The notes under the pieces: model-generated | Databases searched by the model: none | What the model was told of the DNA's origin: nothing | What the model saw: the letters and a program-made list of their open reading frames with translations, nothing else | Program-made: the position numbers and the translations under genes | Origin: Streptomyces sp. TS71-3 | Lineage (GTDB): Bacteria; Actinomycetota; Actinomycetes; Streptomycetales; Streptomycetaceae | Direction: 5' to 3' | Length of the DNA stretch: 64,000 nt | NCBI RefSeq assembly: GCF_018327685.1 | Contig: NZ_BNEL01000001.1 | Coordinates: forward strand, 3,720,001 to 3,784,000 | Shown here: piece after piece, positions 42,465 through 50,734 of the stretch | How the letters are laid out: each line of letters begins with the position of its first letter | Numbering within the stretch: the stretch's first letter is position 1

Positions 42465-45160
42465 ACCAACGTCCGGGGGCGGAGGCGGTTGGCCCGCTCC
42501 ACCAGTTCGATCCGCTCCTTGCGGCTGTCCGTGAGCCGGGCGAGCGTCCGGTACGAGCGTTCCAGGCCCAAACGCAGGCCACGCTCGTCCAGTTCGCTGC
42601 CGAGCAGCACGGGTCTTCCGCCACCGCGGGGCGGGGCGGAACCTTGGCTACCGGAGAGTACCCAGTCGAGGGCCGTCCCCAGAACCTCGGTCGACAGCAG
42701 TTCTCTGCGGACCGCGTCGAGACCGAACGCCACCAGGGATTCCACCTGGCCGGCCGCCGCCGTCAGGTCCGCCAGGAACGAGGGGTCGCCGCCGGGCGCG
42801 TCGTGCGGTGCCCCGAGCCGGTGCCGGAGCCTGGCCCGGACCGCGGCCACCCGGGCGGCCGTGTAGTGGATCGACGACTCCGGCACGGACTCCAGCGTGC
42901 GCACGGCCCCGCTGCGGTCGCCGGCCGCGAACCGCACCCGGGCGAGGCCGAACGCCGCGCTGACGTAGCTCGGGTCGGTCGTCCACACCAGCCGGTAGTA
43001 CTCGGCGGCGTTGTCGAGCTGGCCGAGCACCTCCGCGCAGATGCCCAGGGCGATCTTGGGCGCGGGCTCGCCGGGGAAGGCGTCGTAGACGGCGTCGAAG
43101 GAGAGCGCCGCGCGGGCGTGGTCGCCGGTCGCCAGCGCCACCACGCCCTGGTACCAGACGACGCGCCAGTCGCTCGCGTGGTCGCGCTCCAGGGCGTCCA
43201 GGGCGGCCGCGGCGGAGGCCAGTTCCCCCATCTCCAGACGGGCGCGCAGCTCGCGCAGGCGCAGCTCCAGGGAGCCCGCGGGGGCGGTGCGCAGCGCGCT
43301 GATCAGCTCGCTGGGGGCGGACGCGATGAGTCCGGCCAGGAAGCCGGCGTTCGGGTCGTTCGCGTCGACCCGGGGGATCGGCAGGGCCAGCGCGGCGGCG
43401 CCGGCGATGGCGCTGCCGAGGGAGACCGGTCCCGAACCCGAAGGCCCCGCCAGGGGCGTGGGCGGCGGTGGCGCCGGCGGCAGCCCGGCCGCGAGGGCCT
43501 CCTGGGCCTGGGCGCCGGTGACCGGTGCCAGGGCGGGCGCGCCGCCGGGCGCCGGGCCCGCTGCCACCGCGGCGGTGCCGGCCACGGACGCCACGGCCGC
43601 GCTCCTGCGCGGCGCGGGCAGCGGGCGCAGGCCGAACCGGGACACCTCGGGCGAGGCCTCCTTGAAGAGCTCGGTGTCGGTGACCTTCAACTCGGGCCCG
43701 AAGAGCGTGGACAGCGCGGGCCGCGGCCGGCCGGTCTGCAACGCGACGACCTCCCGCAGCACGCCCGTGAGCTGCTCCGCCATCTCCTCCGCGGAGGCGA
43801 ACCTGCGGGCCGGGTCCGGGTCGGTGGCGCGCACCAGCAGGCGGTAGAAGGACTCGTAGTCGCGGAAGACGTCGATGTTGTCCGGGTCCGGGAGGGAGTC
43901 CACGAAGACGTTGGTGTAGCCCTGGAAGTCGAACGTGAGGACGGCGAGGGTGCGCGCGACCGTGTACAGGTCGGAGGCGACCGACGGGCCCACCTCGGCG
44001 ACCTCGGGGGCCTGGTAGCCGACCGTGCCGAAGATGGCCGACTCCTCGTCGTCCATCCGCCGTACCGCGCCCATGTCGATCAGCTTGAGCTGGTCCTCCG
44101 TCTGGATGGCGTTGTCGACCTTGAAGTCGCAGTACAGAAGGTTGCGGCTGTGCAGGTGGCCGAGGGCTTCCAGGGTCTCGATGCCGTAGGCGCAGGCCTG
44201 CTCGACGGGGAGCGGATCGCGCCTGCCGTCCGTGGTGCGCCGGCCGTTGGCGATCTCCTTGAGCGACTTGCCGCCGACGTACTCCATGACGATGTAGCCG
44301 TCCATGGAGCCGGTGCGCTGGTCCAGGTGCTCGACGAAGTTGTAGATCCGCACGATGTTGGAGTGCTCGATCTCCGCCAGGAACCGCCGCTCGGAGATCG
44401 CGGCGGCCATCGCGTCCTGGTCGCCGGTGTCCAGCAGGCCCTTGAGCACCACCCAGCGGTCGGATACGGCCCGGTCCACCGCGAGGTAGATCCAGCCGAG
44501 GCCGCCGTGCGCCAGGCAGCCCGCCACCTCGTACTGGCCGTGCACGATGTCGCCGGGCTGGAGCTTCGGAACGAACGAGTACGGGTGCCCGCACTTGGTG
44601 CAGAACCCCTCCGTGCGCCCCGGGCGCTCGCCGCGCGGCCGGCCCACCGGGGCACCGCAGTCCGTGCGCGAGCAGAACCGCTTGCGCTCCGGCACCTCGG
44701 GGCGTTCGAGCACCATCGCGCGCGGGTCGGGCCGCGGCACCTCCGGAACCGCCACCAGGCCCGCGCCCAGCCTGCCGCGCGCCGAGCCGCCGGCACCGGA
44801 GCCGGAGCTGCGCACCGACACCGAACGGGCCGTCGTGTCCCCGGTCAGCGACCGCGACAGGCGCCCCGAGACCGATCTACGGGAGGTCGCCGAGCGGGCG
44901 GACCGTCCCGTGCCGGAACGCGCTGAGCGGGCCGAGTGCGCCGAAGCGGACGACCCGCCCGACCCGTCTGCCGTCGAGCCGCTCGAAGGACCCTCGCCGC
45001 CGCCCCTGGGCTGCCCCGCGATGCCGGTCGGCGAGGACCCCACCATGCCGTTGGCCGACACCACCGGCGCCAGACCGCAGGTGTCGCAGTACAGCTCCCC
45101 GCCGCCCACGTCCTCGTAGGCGCCGGAGCAGTCCGGCCGCTGGCAGGCCCCACCGCTCAT
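42461..45160 (-). CDS. pknG: Serine/threonine protein kinase PknG
   Basis: 899 residues (M. tuberculosis PknG is about 750). Layout: an extra N-terminal zinc-ribbon-like motif (C6/C11/C25/C28), about 125 disordered residues rich in Ser/Arg, the rubredoxin-like motif of PknG (C163/C168/C187/C190), the kinase domain (about 208-480; GCLAHGGLGWIYLA glycine loop, K240 in VVLK, catalytic D345 in LLYCDFKVDN, metal D362 in IDMG), and a C-terminal TPR region. HRD replaced by YCD and DFG by DMG fits PknG, a non-RD-type kinase. In actinobacteria PknG phosphorylates GarA/OdhI to switch 2-oxoglutarate use in response to amino acids. It overlaps both neighbours by 4 bp. Confidence 0.95.
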   Translation of the reverse strand: MSGGACQRPDCSGAYEDVGGGELYCDTCGLAPVVSANGMVGSSPTGIAGQPRGGGEGPSSGSTADGSGGSSASAHSARSARSGTGRSARSATSRRSVSGRLSRSLTGDTTARSVSVRSSGSGAGGSARGRLGAGLVAVPEVPRPDPRAMVLERPEVPERKRFCSRTDCGAPVGRPRGERPGRTEGFCTKCGHPYSFVPKLQPGDIVHGQYEVAGCLAHGGLGWIYLAVDRAVSDRWVVLKGLLDTGDQDAMAAAISERRFLAEIEHSNIVRIYNFVEHLDQRTGSMDGYIVMEYVGGKSLKEIANGRRTTDGRRDPLPVEQACAYGIETLEALGHLHSRNLLYCDFKVDNAIQTEDQLKLIDMGAVRRMDDEESAIFGTVGYQAPEVAEVGPSVASDLYTVARTLAVLTFDFQGYTNVFVDSLPDPDNIDVFRDYESFYRLLVRATDPDPARRFASAEEMAEQLTGVLREVVALQTGRPRPALSTLFGPELKVTDTELFKEASPEVSRFGLRPLPAPRRSAAVASVAGTAAVAAGPAPGGAPALAPVTGAQAQEALAAGLPPAPPPPTPLAGPSGSGPVSLGSAIAGAAALALPIPRVDANDPNAGFLAGLIASAPSELISALRTAPAGSLELRLRELRARLEMGELASAAAALDALERDHASDWRVVWYQGVVALATGDHARAALSFDAVYDAFPGEPAPKIALGICAEVLGQLDNAAEYYRLVWTTDPSYVSAAFGLARVRFAAGDRSGAVRTLESVPESSIHYTAARVAAVRARLRHRLGAPHDAPGGDPSFLADLTAAAGQVESLVAFGLDAVRRELLSTEVLGTALDWVLSGSQGSAPPRGGGRPVLLGSELDERGLRLGLERSYRTLARLTDSRKERIELVERANRLRPRTLV

Positions 45161-46461
45161 GCGTCCCCCCTGGCGGATGCGGGCCCGCCCTGCTCGGGGA
45201 CCCGGCTGGAGAGCGCCTCGGCGGCCGCGTGCTGGTAGCGCAGCACCGAGGCCTCCGCGGCGCGCAGGTCGCACGGAGCGCTCCACAGCATCCGGCGCGC
45301 CGCGTCGTAGCGCTCGACGAGCAGCGGGTCCTCCGCCATGCCGTGCTGGGCGATCTTCGCCTTGTACGCGTCGAGGCGGCCGCGCAGCTCCGCGCGGACC
45401 GCGAGCGGCGCGGTGACCGCGGTGAGCGACTCGCGGGCCCGCAGCAGCTCGTCCTCGGCCTTCTCCTCCAGGGACTCCAGCAGCGGGGAGAGGCGGTGCC
45501 ACTGGCCGTTCCTGCGGTACTCGGCTGCCGCGGCCAGCTGCTCCTGGAGGGCGGTCGGCGGGCCCGAGACCGCGGGCACCTCGGACGCCGCGATCTTCGC
45601 CAGCACCTCCCCGCGCGCGAGACGCGCCTCGGCGAGGGTGCGGTCCGCTCGGGAGAGGATGTCCCGGAGGTTCACCAGCCGGGCCTCGGCGTCCTGGCGG
45701 ACCGTCAGCACCGCGTCGATCTCCCGGCGGACGTCCTCCAGGGCCCTGGCCTCGCGGTCGTACCGCTCGGTGTCGGGCCGCCCGCCGCCCGGCGCGGAGC
45801 TGCCGGTGGCCGAGGGCCGCCAGAAGGCGAGCGGATCGGAGACCACCTGCTCCCGCAGGGAGGTCAGCGCGCGCGTGATGCGCTCCAGGTCGTCGCCGGC
45901 GGGATGCTCCCCGGGGCGCACGCCCACGGAGTGCGCGAGCTGCCGGGTGCGCTGGAGCTCCGCGGAGAGCAGGTCGATACGGGCGGGCAGCGCGGACCAC
46001 ACCGCGTCGGCCGCCACGACCAGGTCCAGCGAGGCCGCGTACAGGTCGTTCATCCGCGTCACCAGCGTCTGGAGGGAGAGCAGCTCGCTCAGCCGGGCCG
46101 GGCCCTCCGCGCTCGCGGAGCCGGGGACGGCGACGCTGTCACCGCGCAGCAGCTCCGTCAGCTCGACCAGGTCCTCACGGTTCGGCCAGCGCCGCCGCGC
46201 GCGCATGTCGCGTGCCGCGCGCAGGGCGTCCGTGTAGGAGTCGAAGCAGGTCCACAGCAGCGTGATGGAAGCCTCCGCCGCCGCCCAGCGCTCGCGCGTT
46301 ACACCGGTCAGCTCGGCACCTTCGAGGAGCCTGCGGCCGGCGTGGTCCTGGAGGGCGAAGAGCGAGGTCTCGATCGCCTCGTGCTCCGCGCCGAGCCGCG
46401 CCAGCGCACGGTCCACCTCGTCCCGGTCCATCACCGACCCAGGGGGCCCCGCGACGCCCAT
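45157..46461 (-). CDS. Coiled-coil protein between glnH and pknG, function unknown
   Basis: 434 residues, almost entirely helical by composition. Heptad-like stretches are visible in IDLLSAELQRTRQLAHSVGV, EARALEDVRREIDAVLTVRQ, LLESLEEKAEDELLRARESL and LRGRLDAYKAKIAQHGMAED. No signal peptide, membrane span or catalytic motif. Start ATG 46461 follows GAGAGGTGATCG; ATG 46431 is an alternative. The stop overlaps the pknG start (ATGA), so translation is coupled and the protein probably works with PknG, perhaps linking membrane sensor and kinase (inference). Not recognised as a named family. Confidence 0.8.
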   Translation of the reverse strand: MGVAGPPGSVMDRDEVDRALARLGAEHEAIETSLFALQDHAGRRLLEGAELTGVTRERWAAAEASITLLWTCFDSYTDALRAARDMRARRRWPNREDLVELTELLRGDSVAVPGSASAEGPARLSELLSLQTLVTRMNDLYAASLDLVVAADAVWSALPARIDLLSAELQRTRQLAHSVGVRPGEHPAGDDLERITRALTSLREQVVSDPLAFWRPSATGSSAPGGGRPDTERYDREARALEDVRREIDAVLTVRQDAEARLVNLRDILSRADRTLAEARLARGEVLAKIAASEVPAVSGPPTALQEQLAAAAEYRRNGQWHRLSPLLESLEEKAEDELLRARESLTAVTAPLAVRAELRGRLDAYKAKIAQHGMAEDPLLVERYDAARRMLWSAPCDLRAAEASVLRYQHAAAEALSSRVPEQGGPASARGDA

Positions 46462-46686
46462 CGATCACCTCTCCGCTCTCGTCCTGCCCGGTGGCTGCTC
46501 ACGGTTCCTGCCCAGGGCGGCGGCGTTTCAGCCTCCGCCCGGACTCCTCGGCCCCCGGCCCTCCTCGGGCCGCGTGTCCCGCCTCGACTCCGCGCCTACT
46601 GGGGGTACCTCCCACGCCGTTCAGGCAGTGGAGGAGGCTCCGTCACGTGCCCTCCCATCTGCCGTGGGACGGACCCCGGTCCCCGC
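46462..46686. other. 225-bp gap inside the glnH-pknG gene set
   Basis: No gene. It contains CTGGGGGTACCTCCCA (near 46598-46613), a semi-palindromic sequence of the kind widely dispersed in Streptomyces intergenic DNA, and a G+C-rich GGCCCCCGGCCC stretch. Either an internal promoter for the kinase half or an operon attenuator could lie here. Confidence 0.35.
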
Positions 46687-47766
46687 TCATGTGACGTACC
46701 TCGGCTTCGGGGGCCCCGACGTGGCGCCCAGGTCGTCGCGGAGCCATGTGTCGTAGGACTTCCGCCAGCCGCTCTTGCGGTAGTCGTCGAGGATCCGGTT
46801 GACCCGGCGGACCAGGTCGTCCGCGCCCTTCTTCATCGCCACGCCGTAGAACTCCTCCGTGAACGGGGCCCCCTTGATCTCGATCGTGGGGTCCTGCGCG
46901 GCCTGGCCCGCGGCGAGCGCGCTGTCGGTCACTATGGCGTCGGCCTCGCCGAGCTGGAGCCGGACCAGGCAGTCGAGTTGGTTGGGCACCGTGGTGGAGA
47001 TATCGGCACCGAAGGACTCGCGCCTGAGCTCGCTGAGGGCCGTGGAGCCGTCCGCCGAGCAGACCCGCTTGCCCTTGAGCGTGTCGTTGTAGCCGGTGAT
47101 GCCGGAGTTCTTGGGGGCCAGCAACTGCTGCCCGGTCTCGAAGTAGGCCGTGGAGAACGCCACGTCCTTGGCGCGCTCGCAGTTGATGGTCATCGTGCGC
47201 ACCACGATGTCGACGTCGCCCCGCTTGATCGCGTCGACGCGCTGGCTGGTGGGCACGGCGCGGTACTGCACGGCGTCGGGATCTCCCAGGAGCTGCCGGG
47301 CGATCTCGTGGACGAGGTCTATGTCGAAGCCCTCCGGGTCGCTGTTGCCGATCTTGTTCGGATCCCGGTAGCCCCAGCGGTAGCTGCTCACGTCGATGCC
47401 GGCGACGAGGTAGCCCTTCTTCTTGATCGCGTCGATCGTCGGCCCGTCGGCGGCCGACGGGCGCAGGCTGGCCTCCGGGTGGTCGCACGACGCGGAGGCC
47501 GCGCGCTGCGTGTGCGCCACGCCCGGGCCCCCGGCGTCCTCGGTGGCCACCAGGTCCTGGACGTGCGCCAGCGGCAGGAGGGTGAGGGCGGCCGTCAGCA
47601 CGCAGGCCACCGCCATCGCGGCCACCCCGCCCCAGCCGCGCAGCCGGGCCGCCGTCCGGCGCGCGCCGTTCAGCAGGCCGACCGGGTGCGCCGCGGGGCG
47701 CCGCGCCGTGTCCGGCTCCCTGGGGGCGCCCGTGACGTCACGGCCGCCGTTCGGTGCCTCGCTCAT
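46687..47766 (-). CDS. glnH: Amino-acid (glutamate/aspartate-type) solute-binding protein, GlnH-like
   Basis: 359 residues. Residues about 45-66 form one membrane segment (GVAAMAVACVLTAALTLLPL); no convincing lipobox is present, so it is probably an uncleaved anchor with an extracytoplasmic domain. The SBP_bac_3 fold follows: TIDAIKKKGYLVAGIDVSSY, GFDIDLVHEIARQLLGD, AIKRGDVDIVVRTMTINCER, FSTAYFETGQQLLA, VCSADGSTALSEL. No transporter genes are adjacent, so it acts as a sensor protein. In mycobacteria the equivalent GlnH senses aspartate/glutamate and, through GlnX, controls PknG. It starts 14 bp after the glnX stop. Confidence 0.88.
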   Translation of the reverse strand: MSEAPNGGRDVTGAPREPDTARRPAAHPVGLLNGARRTAARLRGWGGVAAMAVACVLTAALTLLPLAHVQDLVATEDAGGPGVAHTQRAASASCDHPEASLRPSAADGPTIDAIKKKGYLVAGIDVSSYRWGYRDPNKIGNSDPEGFDIDLVHEIARQLLGDPDAVQYRAVPTSQRVDAIKRGDVDIVVRTMTINCERAKDVAFSTAYFETGQQLLAPKNSGITGYNDTLKGKRVCSADGSTALSELRRESFGADISTTVPNQLDCLVRLQLGEADAIVTDSALAAGQAAQDPTIEIKGAPFTEEFYGVAMKKGADDLVRRVNRILDDYRKSGWRKSYDTWLRDDLGATSGPPKPRYVT

Positions 47767-47780
47767 GCCTCCCGCCCCTC

Positions 47781-49310
47781 TCACCGGTACTCCGCAAGCC
47801 TGCGCCCGATGCCGAGCACCGCACCTGCCGCGCCCAGCACGGCCAGCACCGCGGCGCCGGCCGGCAGGCCCGACATCGCGTCCCGGCCGTCCTGCGCGAC
47901 CTGCGAGAACTCGACCTGCTCGTGGGTCAGCGCCTTGCCGAGCTGCTCGTCGACCGCGTCGAAGGAGTCGCCCGTGGACTGCTGGTTCCTGCCCGTGGAC
48001 TGCTCGGCCGGGTCGCCGATGATCTTCTTCAGCGCGCCGTCGTAGTCGCCGGCGTTGTCCTTGCCGCGGGCGTCCTTGTGCCGGGCCTGCCACTCCTTCA
48101 CGCGGGCCATGGCCCGGGTGACGGGTGCCTTGCCGGCCGCGTCGTCGGCGAGGGCCGCGGCCGCGGCGAGCAGGCCCCCGCCGCCGTCGGCGCCGCCGAG
48201 GTCCGCCATCTGCTGGTTGAACTCGTAGTCGAACTTGTCGACCGTAGCGCCCTTCACGTCGAGCGTCTCCGCACCGCGGCTGATCAGGGTGAGGTTCTCG
48301 TTGCCGCGGGCCTTCAGGGAGTCGATGCGCGCGTCGTCCAGGACGGTCAGGGACCGCACCCCGTGGTCGTAGGACTCCCGCAGGTCCACGCGCGCGACCG
48401 TGTGCCCGACGGCCAGCCAGAGCAGCGCCACCGTGCAGGCGGCGGTGGCCGCGAGCAGGCCGGAGTTGAAGATGCGGTTCGTGTGCCGGTAGGTGCGCCG
48501 CTGGGCCCAGACGAGGGCGGCCAGGGCCACCGCGCCCAGGCCGACCGCCGCCCACGGGTAGGGCGTCGCGTCGTCGTAGTCGGCGTCGAGCTGGGCGTTC
48601 TCGGTCTTGTAGAGCTTCTCGGCCTCCAGCAGCATCTGCGACTGCATCATGTCGTTCGCGTAGCGGAGGTAGGCGGCGCCCAGCGGAAGGCCGTTGCGGT
48701 TGTTGGCGCGGGCGCGCTCGATGAGGCCGGTGTAGCGCGGCAGGAGCTTGTTCAGCTCGGCGATGGCCTTGGCGGACTCGGAGTCGGCCTCGGTGTTCGC
48801 GGCGGCCCTGGCGAGCTTGTCGGCGGCCGTCTCGATGTCCTTGGCATAGCGGCTCTGGACGTTCGCCGGCTCCTGGCCGCCGACGAGGAAGCCGGTGGAC
48901 TCGGCGGTGTTGGCGTCGGCGAGGGAACGGTAGATGTCTGCGGCGTCGGAGCTGAGCGGCTGGCTGTGGTGGAGCACCTGGTCGGCCGCGCCCGCCCGGT
49001 CGGTGGTCTGCCAGGCGGTGACGGCGCCGAAGGCGAGGACGAGCAGGGCCAGTACGGCGCCGATGATGCGCAGCCTGCCGGGCTCGGTCGCGGCGCCCGC
49101 GCGCAGCCGCTCGACGCCCTCCGCCCATGCGGAGCGCCGGTCGGGGACGCGTCCGGAGCGGCCGGGGCCGGGCGCGTCCGGCCGTCTGGAACCGGGTGGG
49201 GGCGCGGTGGGGGCGGGGACACCTCTGGCCGCGGGCACGGCCGGCACCGCCGCCGGTCCCGGTGCCCCGGGGCCCGGCGGTGCTTGGCTGCCCTTCGGCG
49301 GGTGTGCCAC
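47781..49310 (-). CDS. glnX: GlnX-like membrane sensor protein
   Basis: 509 residues. A Pro-rich cytoplasmic N-terminus (1-80) is followed by TM1 (RIIGAVLALLVLAFGAVTAW), a helical extracytoplasmic sensor (about 105-245), TM2 and TM3 (YPWAAVGLGAVALAALVWAQ; NSGLLAATAACTVALLWLAV), a second helical extracytoplasmic region (about 305-475), and TM4 (AGAAVLAVLGAAGAVLGIG). This 4-TM, two-sensor plan and the position before glnH match GlnX, which transmits GlnH ligand binding to PknG. GTG start at 49310 with GGGGGAGG 6 nt upstream. First gene of the operon. Confidence 0.82.
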   Translation of the reverse strand: MAHPPKGSQAPPGPGAPGPAAVPAVPAARGVPAPTAPPPGSRRPDAPGPGRSGRVPDRRSAWAEGVERLRAGAATEPGRLRIIGAVLALLVLAFGAVTAWQTTDRAGAADQVLHHSQPLSSDAADIYRSLADANTAESTGFLVGGQEPANVQSRYAKDIETAADKLARAAANTEADSESAKAIAELNKLLPRYTGLIERARANNRNGLPLGAAYLRYANDMMQSQMLLEAEKLYKTENAQLDADYDDATPYPWAAVGLGAVALAALVWAQRRTYRHTNRIFNSGLLAATAACTVALLWLAVGHTVARVDLRESYDHGVRSLTVLDDARIDSLKARGNENLTLISRGAETLDVKGATVDKFDYEFNQQMADLGGADGGGGLLAAAAALADDAAGKAPVTRAMARVKEWQARHKDARGKDNAGDYDGALKKIIGDPAEQSTGRNQQSTGDSFDAVDEQLGKALTHEQVEFSQVAQDGRDAMSGLPAGAAVLAVLGAAGAVLGIGRRLAEYR

Positions 49311-49615
49311 CCTGACCTCCCCCTCGGTCGTCCGACGTCACTTCCGCCCGATGCGCGACGTGCGCGGGAAGAAGTCCACGGGCGCAAGTATGGCCGCAGC
49401 GACCGGCATTCACACCAGCGTTGGCGCGATCTTGCACCGATGGCGTGTCCGGACCGGGGCGGGCGCCGCCCCGCGCACCGGACCGGGGCGCTCACCGACC
49501 GGCAGGGCCACCGCGCACCCCGCGTGCGCCGTGACCCATCTGCTCTGGAACACGTTTCGGGGGACGTTTCGGTTCCCTGCGCACCGGCGTGCGCCGCGGG
49601 TGGCCGGCGCGTCCG
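49311..49615. other. 305-bp gap: csn terminator and glnX promoter region
   Basis: No gene is seen. It contains the hairpin at 49456-49472 and, on the minus strand, CATACT (complement of 49387-49392), a candidate -10 for the glnX operon. No clear -35 element was recognised. Confidence 0.4.
49456..49472 (-). terminator. Hairpin terminator after the csn operon
   Basis: GGGGCGG (49456-49462), loop GCG, CCGCCCC (49466-49472): a 7-bp all-GC stem about 145 bp past the csnK stop and before the glnX promoter region. Confidence 0.5.
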
Positions 49616-50734
49616 TCAGTCACCCGCCCCGAAAAACGCCCGTACGCGGGCGTGCGCCTCCTGGGGCGCGCGCAGGTGGTCCAAGCCCAGCAGCGCGGCG
49701 CCCAGCACCGGCCGTGCCGTGACGACCTGCGGCACCGCGCGCGGAGCGCGCTCGGCGAGCAGGGCCCGGACGCCGTCGTCCAGTTGGGGGTGGCGGGCGG
49801 CCAGCAGGCCGCCGCCGAGCAGGACCGGAACCTCCTCGTCGAGCAGGTCCAGCCTGCGCAGCGCGACCGTGGCCATGGTCACCACCTCGTTCGCGAGCCG
49901 GTCGACGAGCGAGCGTGCCACCGGGTCGCCCTCCGCGGCGGTGGCGAAGACCACGGGGGTCAGTTCGAAGCGCCGCGTCTCCTCGATGTCCTTGAGGTGC
50001 AGCGCCGCGATCAGGTCGTACATCGAGGAGAGCCCGAAGTGGCCGGGGAGCGTGGTGGCCAGCGCCGTCGGGCCGCCGCGGCCGTCCTCGGCGCGCGCCG
50101 CGTGCCACAGCGCCTCCTCGGCCAGGCCCCCGCCGCCGCCCCAGTCGCCGGATATCCGCCCGATCGCGGGGAAGCGGGCCGTGCGCCCGTCCGGGAGCAT
50201 GCCCACGCAGTTGATGCCGGCGCCGCAGACCACGGCGACGCCCCTCGGCTCGGCCACGCCCGCCCGCAGGATGGCGAAGGTGTCGTTGCGCACCTCCACG
50301 CTGCCGCTCCAGCCGCGGCGGCGCAGCTCGGCGGCGAGTTCCTCCTCCTCCACCGGAAGGTCGGCGTTGGCGAGGCACGCGGAGACATGGCTGACCGTGC
50401 CGGCCCCGGTCCCGGCCGCGGCGGCGTCCGCGGCGGCCCGCTCCACCGCCTCGGCCACCACGTCCACGGCCGCCTCGGCGCCGACCTGGGCCGGCCGGAA
50501 CCCGCCGCCCCGTGCGGTGCCGACGACCCGGCCGTCGGCCGCCACCAGGGCGACGTCCGTCTTGCTGTTCCCGGCGTCCACGGCGAGGACGGTGCCGTCC
50601 ACGGCGGGCACGGGCCCGTCCGCGGCGAGCACGGCGCCGTCCGGATCCGCGTCCGCGCCGGCCCGCCCCTCGTCCGGGGCGGGCCCGGGGAGGGTGGTGC
50701 GGGGTGTGCCGGACGTGGCGGAAGGAGGCGTCAT
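49616..50734 (-). CDS. csnK: Sugar kinase of the BadF/BadG/BcrA/BcrD (N-acetylglucosamine kinase-like) family, CsnK-like
   Basis: About 372 residues. ASKHA fold: phosphate-1 motif TVLAVDAGNSKTDVALVAAD (after a 50-residue Ala/Pro leader), VEVRNDTFAILRAG, phosphate-2 VAVVCGAGINCVGMLPDG, the FPAIGRISGDWGGGGGLAEE substrate region, and VPVLLGGGLLAARHPQLDDG. Family members phosphorylate N-acetylglucosamine, glucosamine or related sugars. Last gene of the csn-like operon; ATG 50734 overlaps the GH4 stop by 4 bp. By position it matches csnK, whose product handles glucosamine units from chitosan oligosaccharides. Confidence 0.85.
   Translation of the reverse strand: MTPPSATSGTPRTTLPGPAPDEGRAGADADPDGAVLAADGPVPAVDGTVLAVDAGNSKTDVALVAADGRVVGTARGGGFRPAQVGAEAAVDVVAEAVERAAADAAAAGTGAGTVSHVSACLANADLPVEEEELAAELRRRGWSGSVEVRNDTFAILRAGVAEPRGVAVVCGAGINCVGMLPDGRTARFPAIGRISGDWGGGGGLAEEALWHAARAEDGRGGPTALATTLPGHFGLSSMYDLIAALHLKDIEETRRFELTPVVFATAAEGDPVARSLVDRLANEVVTMATVALRRLDLLDEEVPVLLGGGLLAARHPQLDDGVRALLAERAPRAVPQVVTARPVLGAALLGLDHLRAPQEAHARVRAFFGAGD

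Noticed and set aside
45229..48045. 938-codon plus-strand open frame across the glnH/coiled-coil genes
   Set aside because: Shadow composition; it crosses gene boundaries that are well supported on the minus strand.
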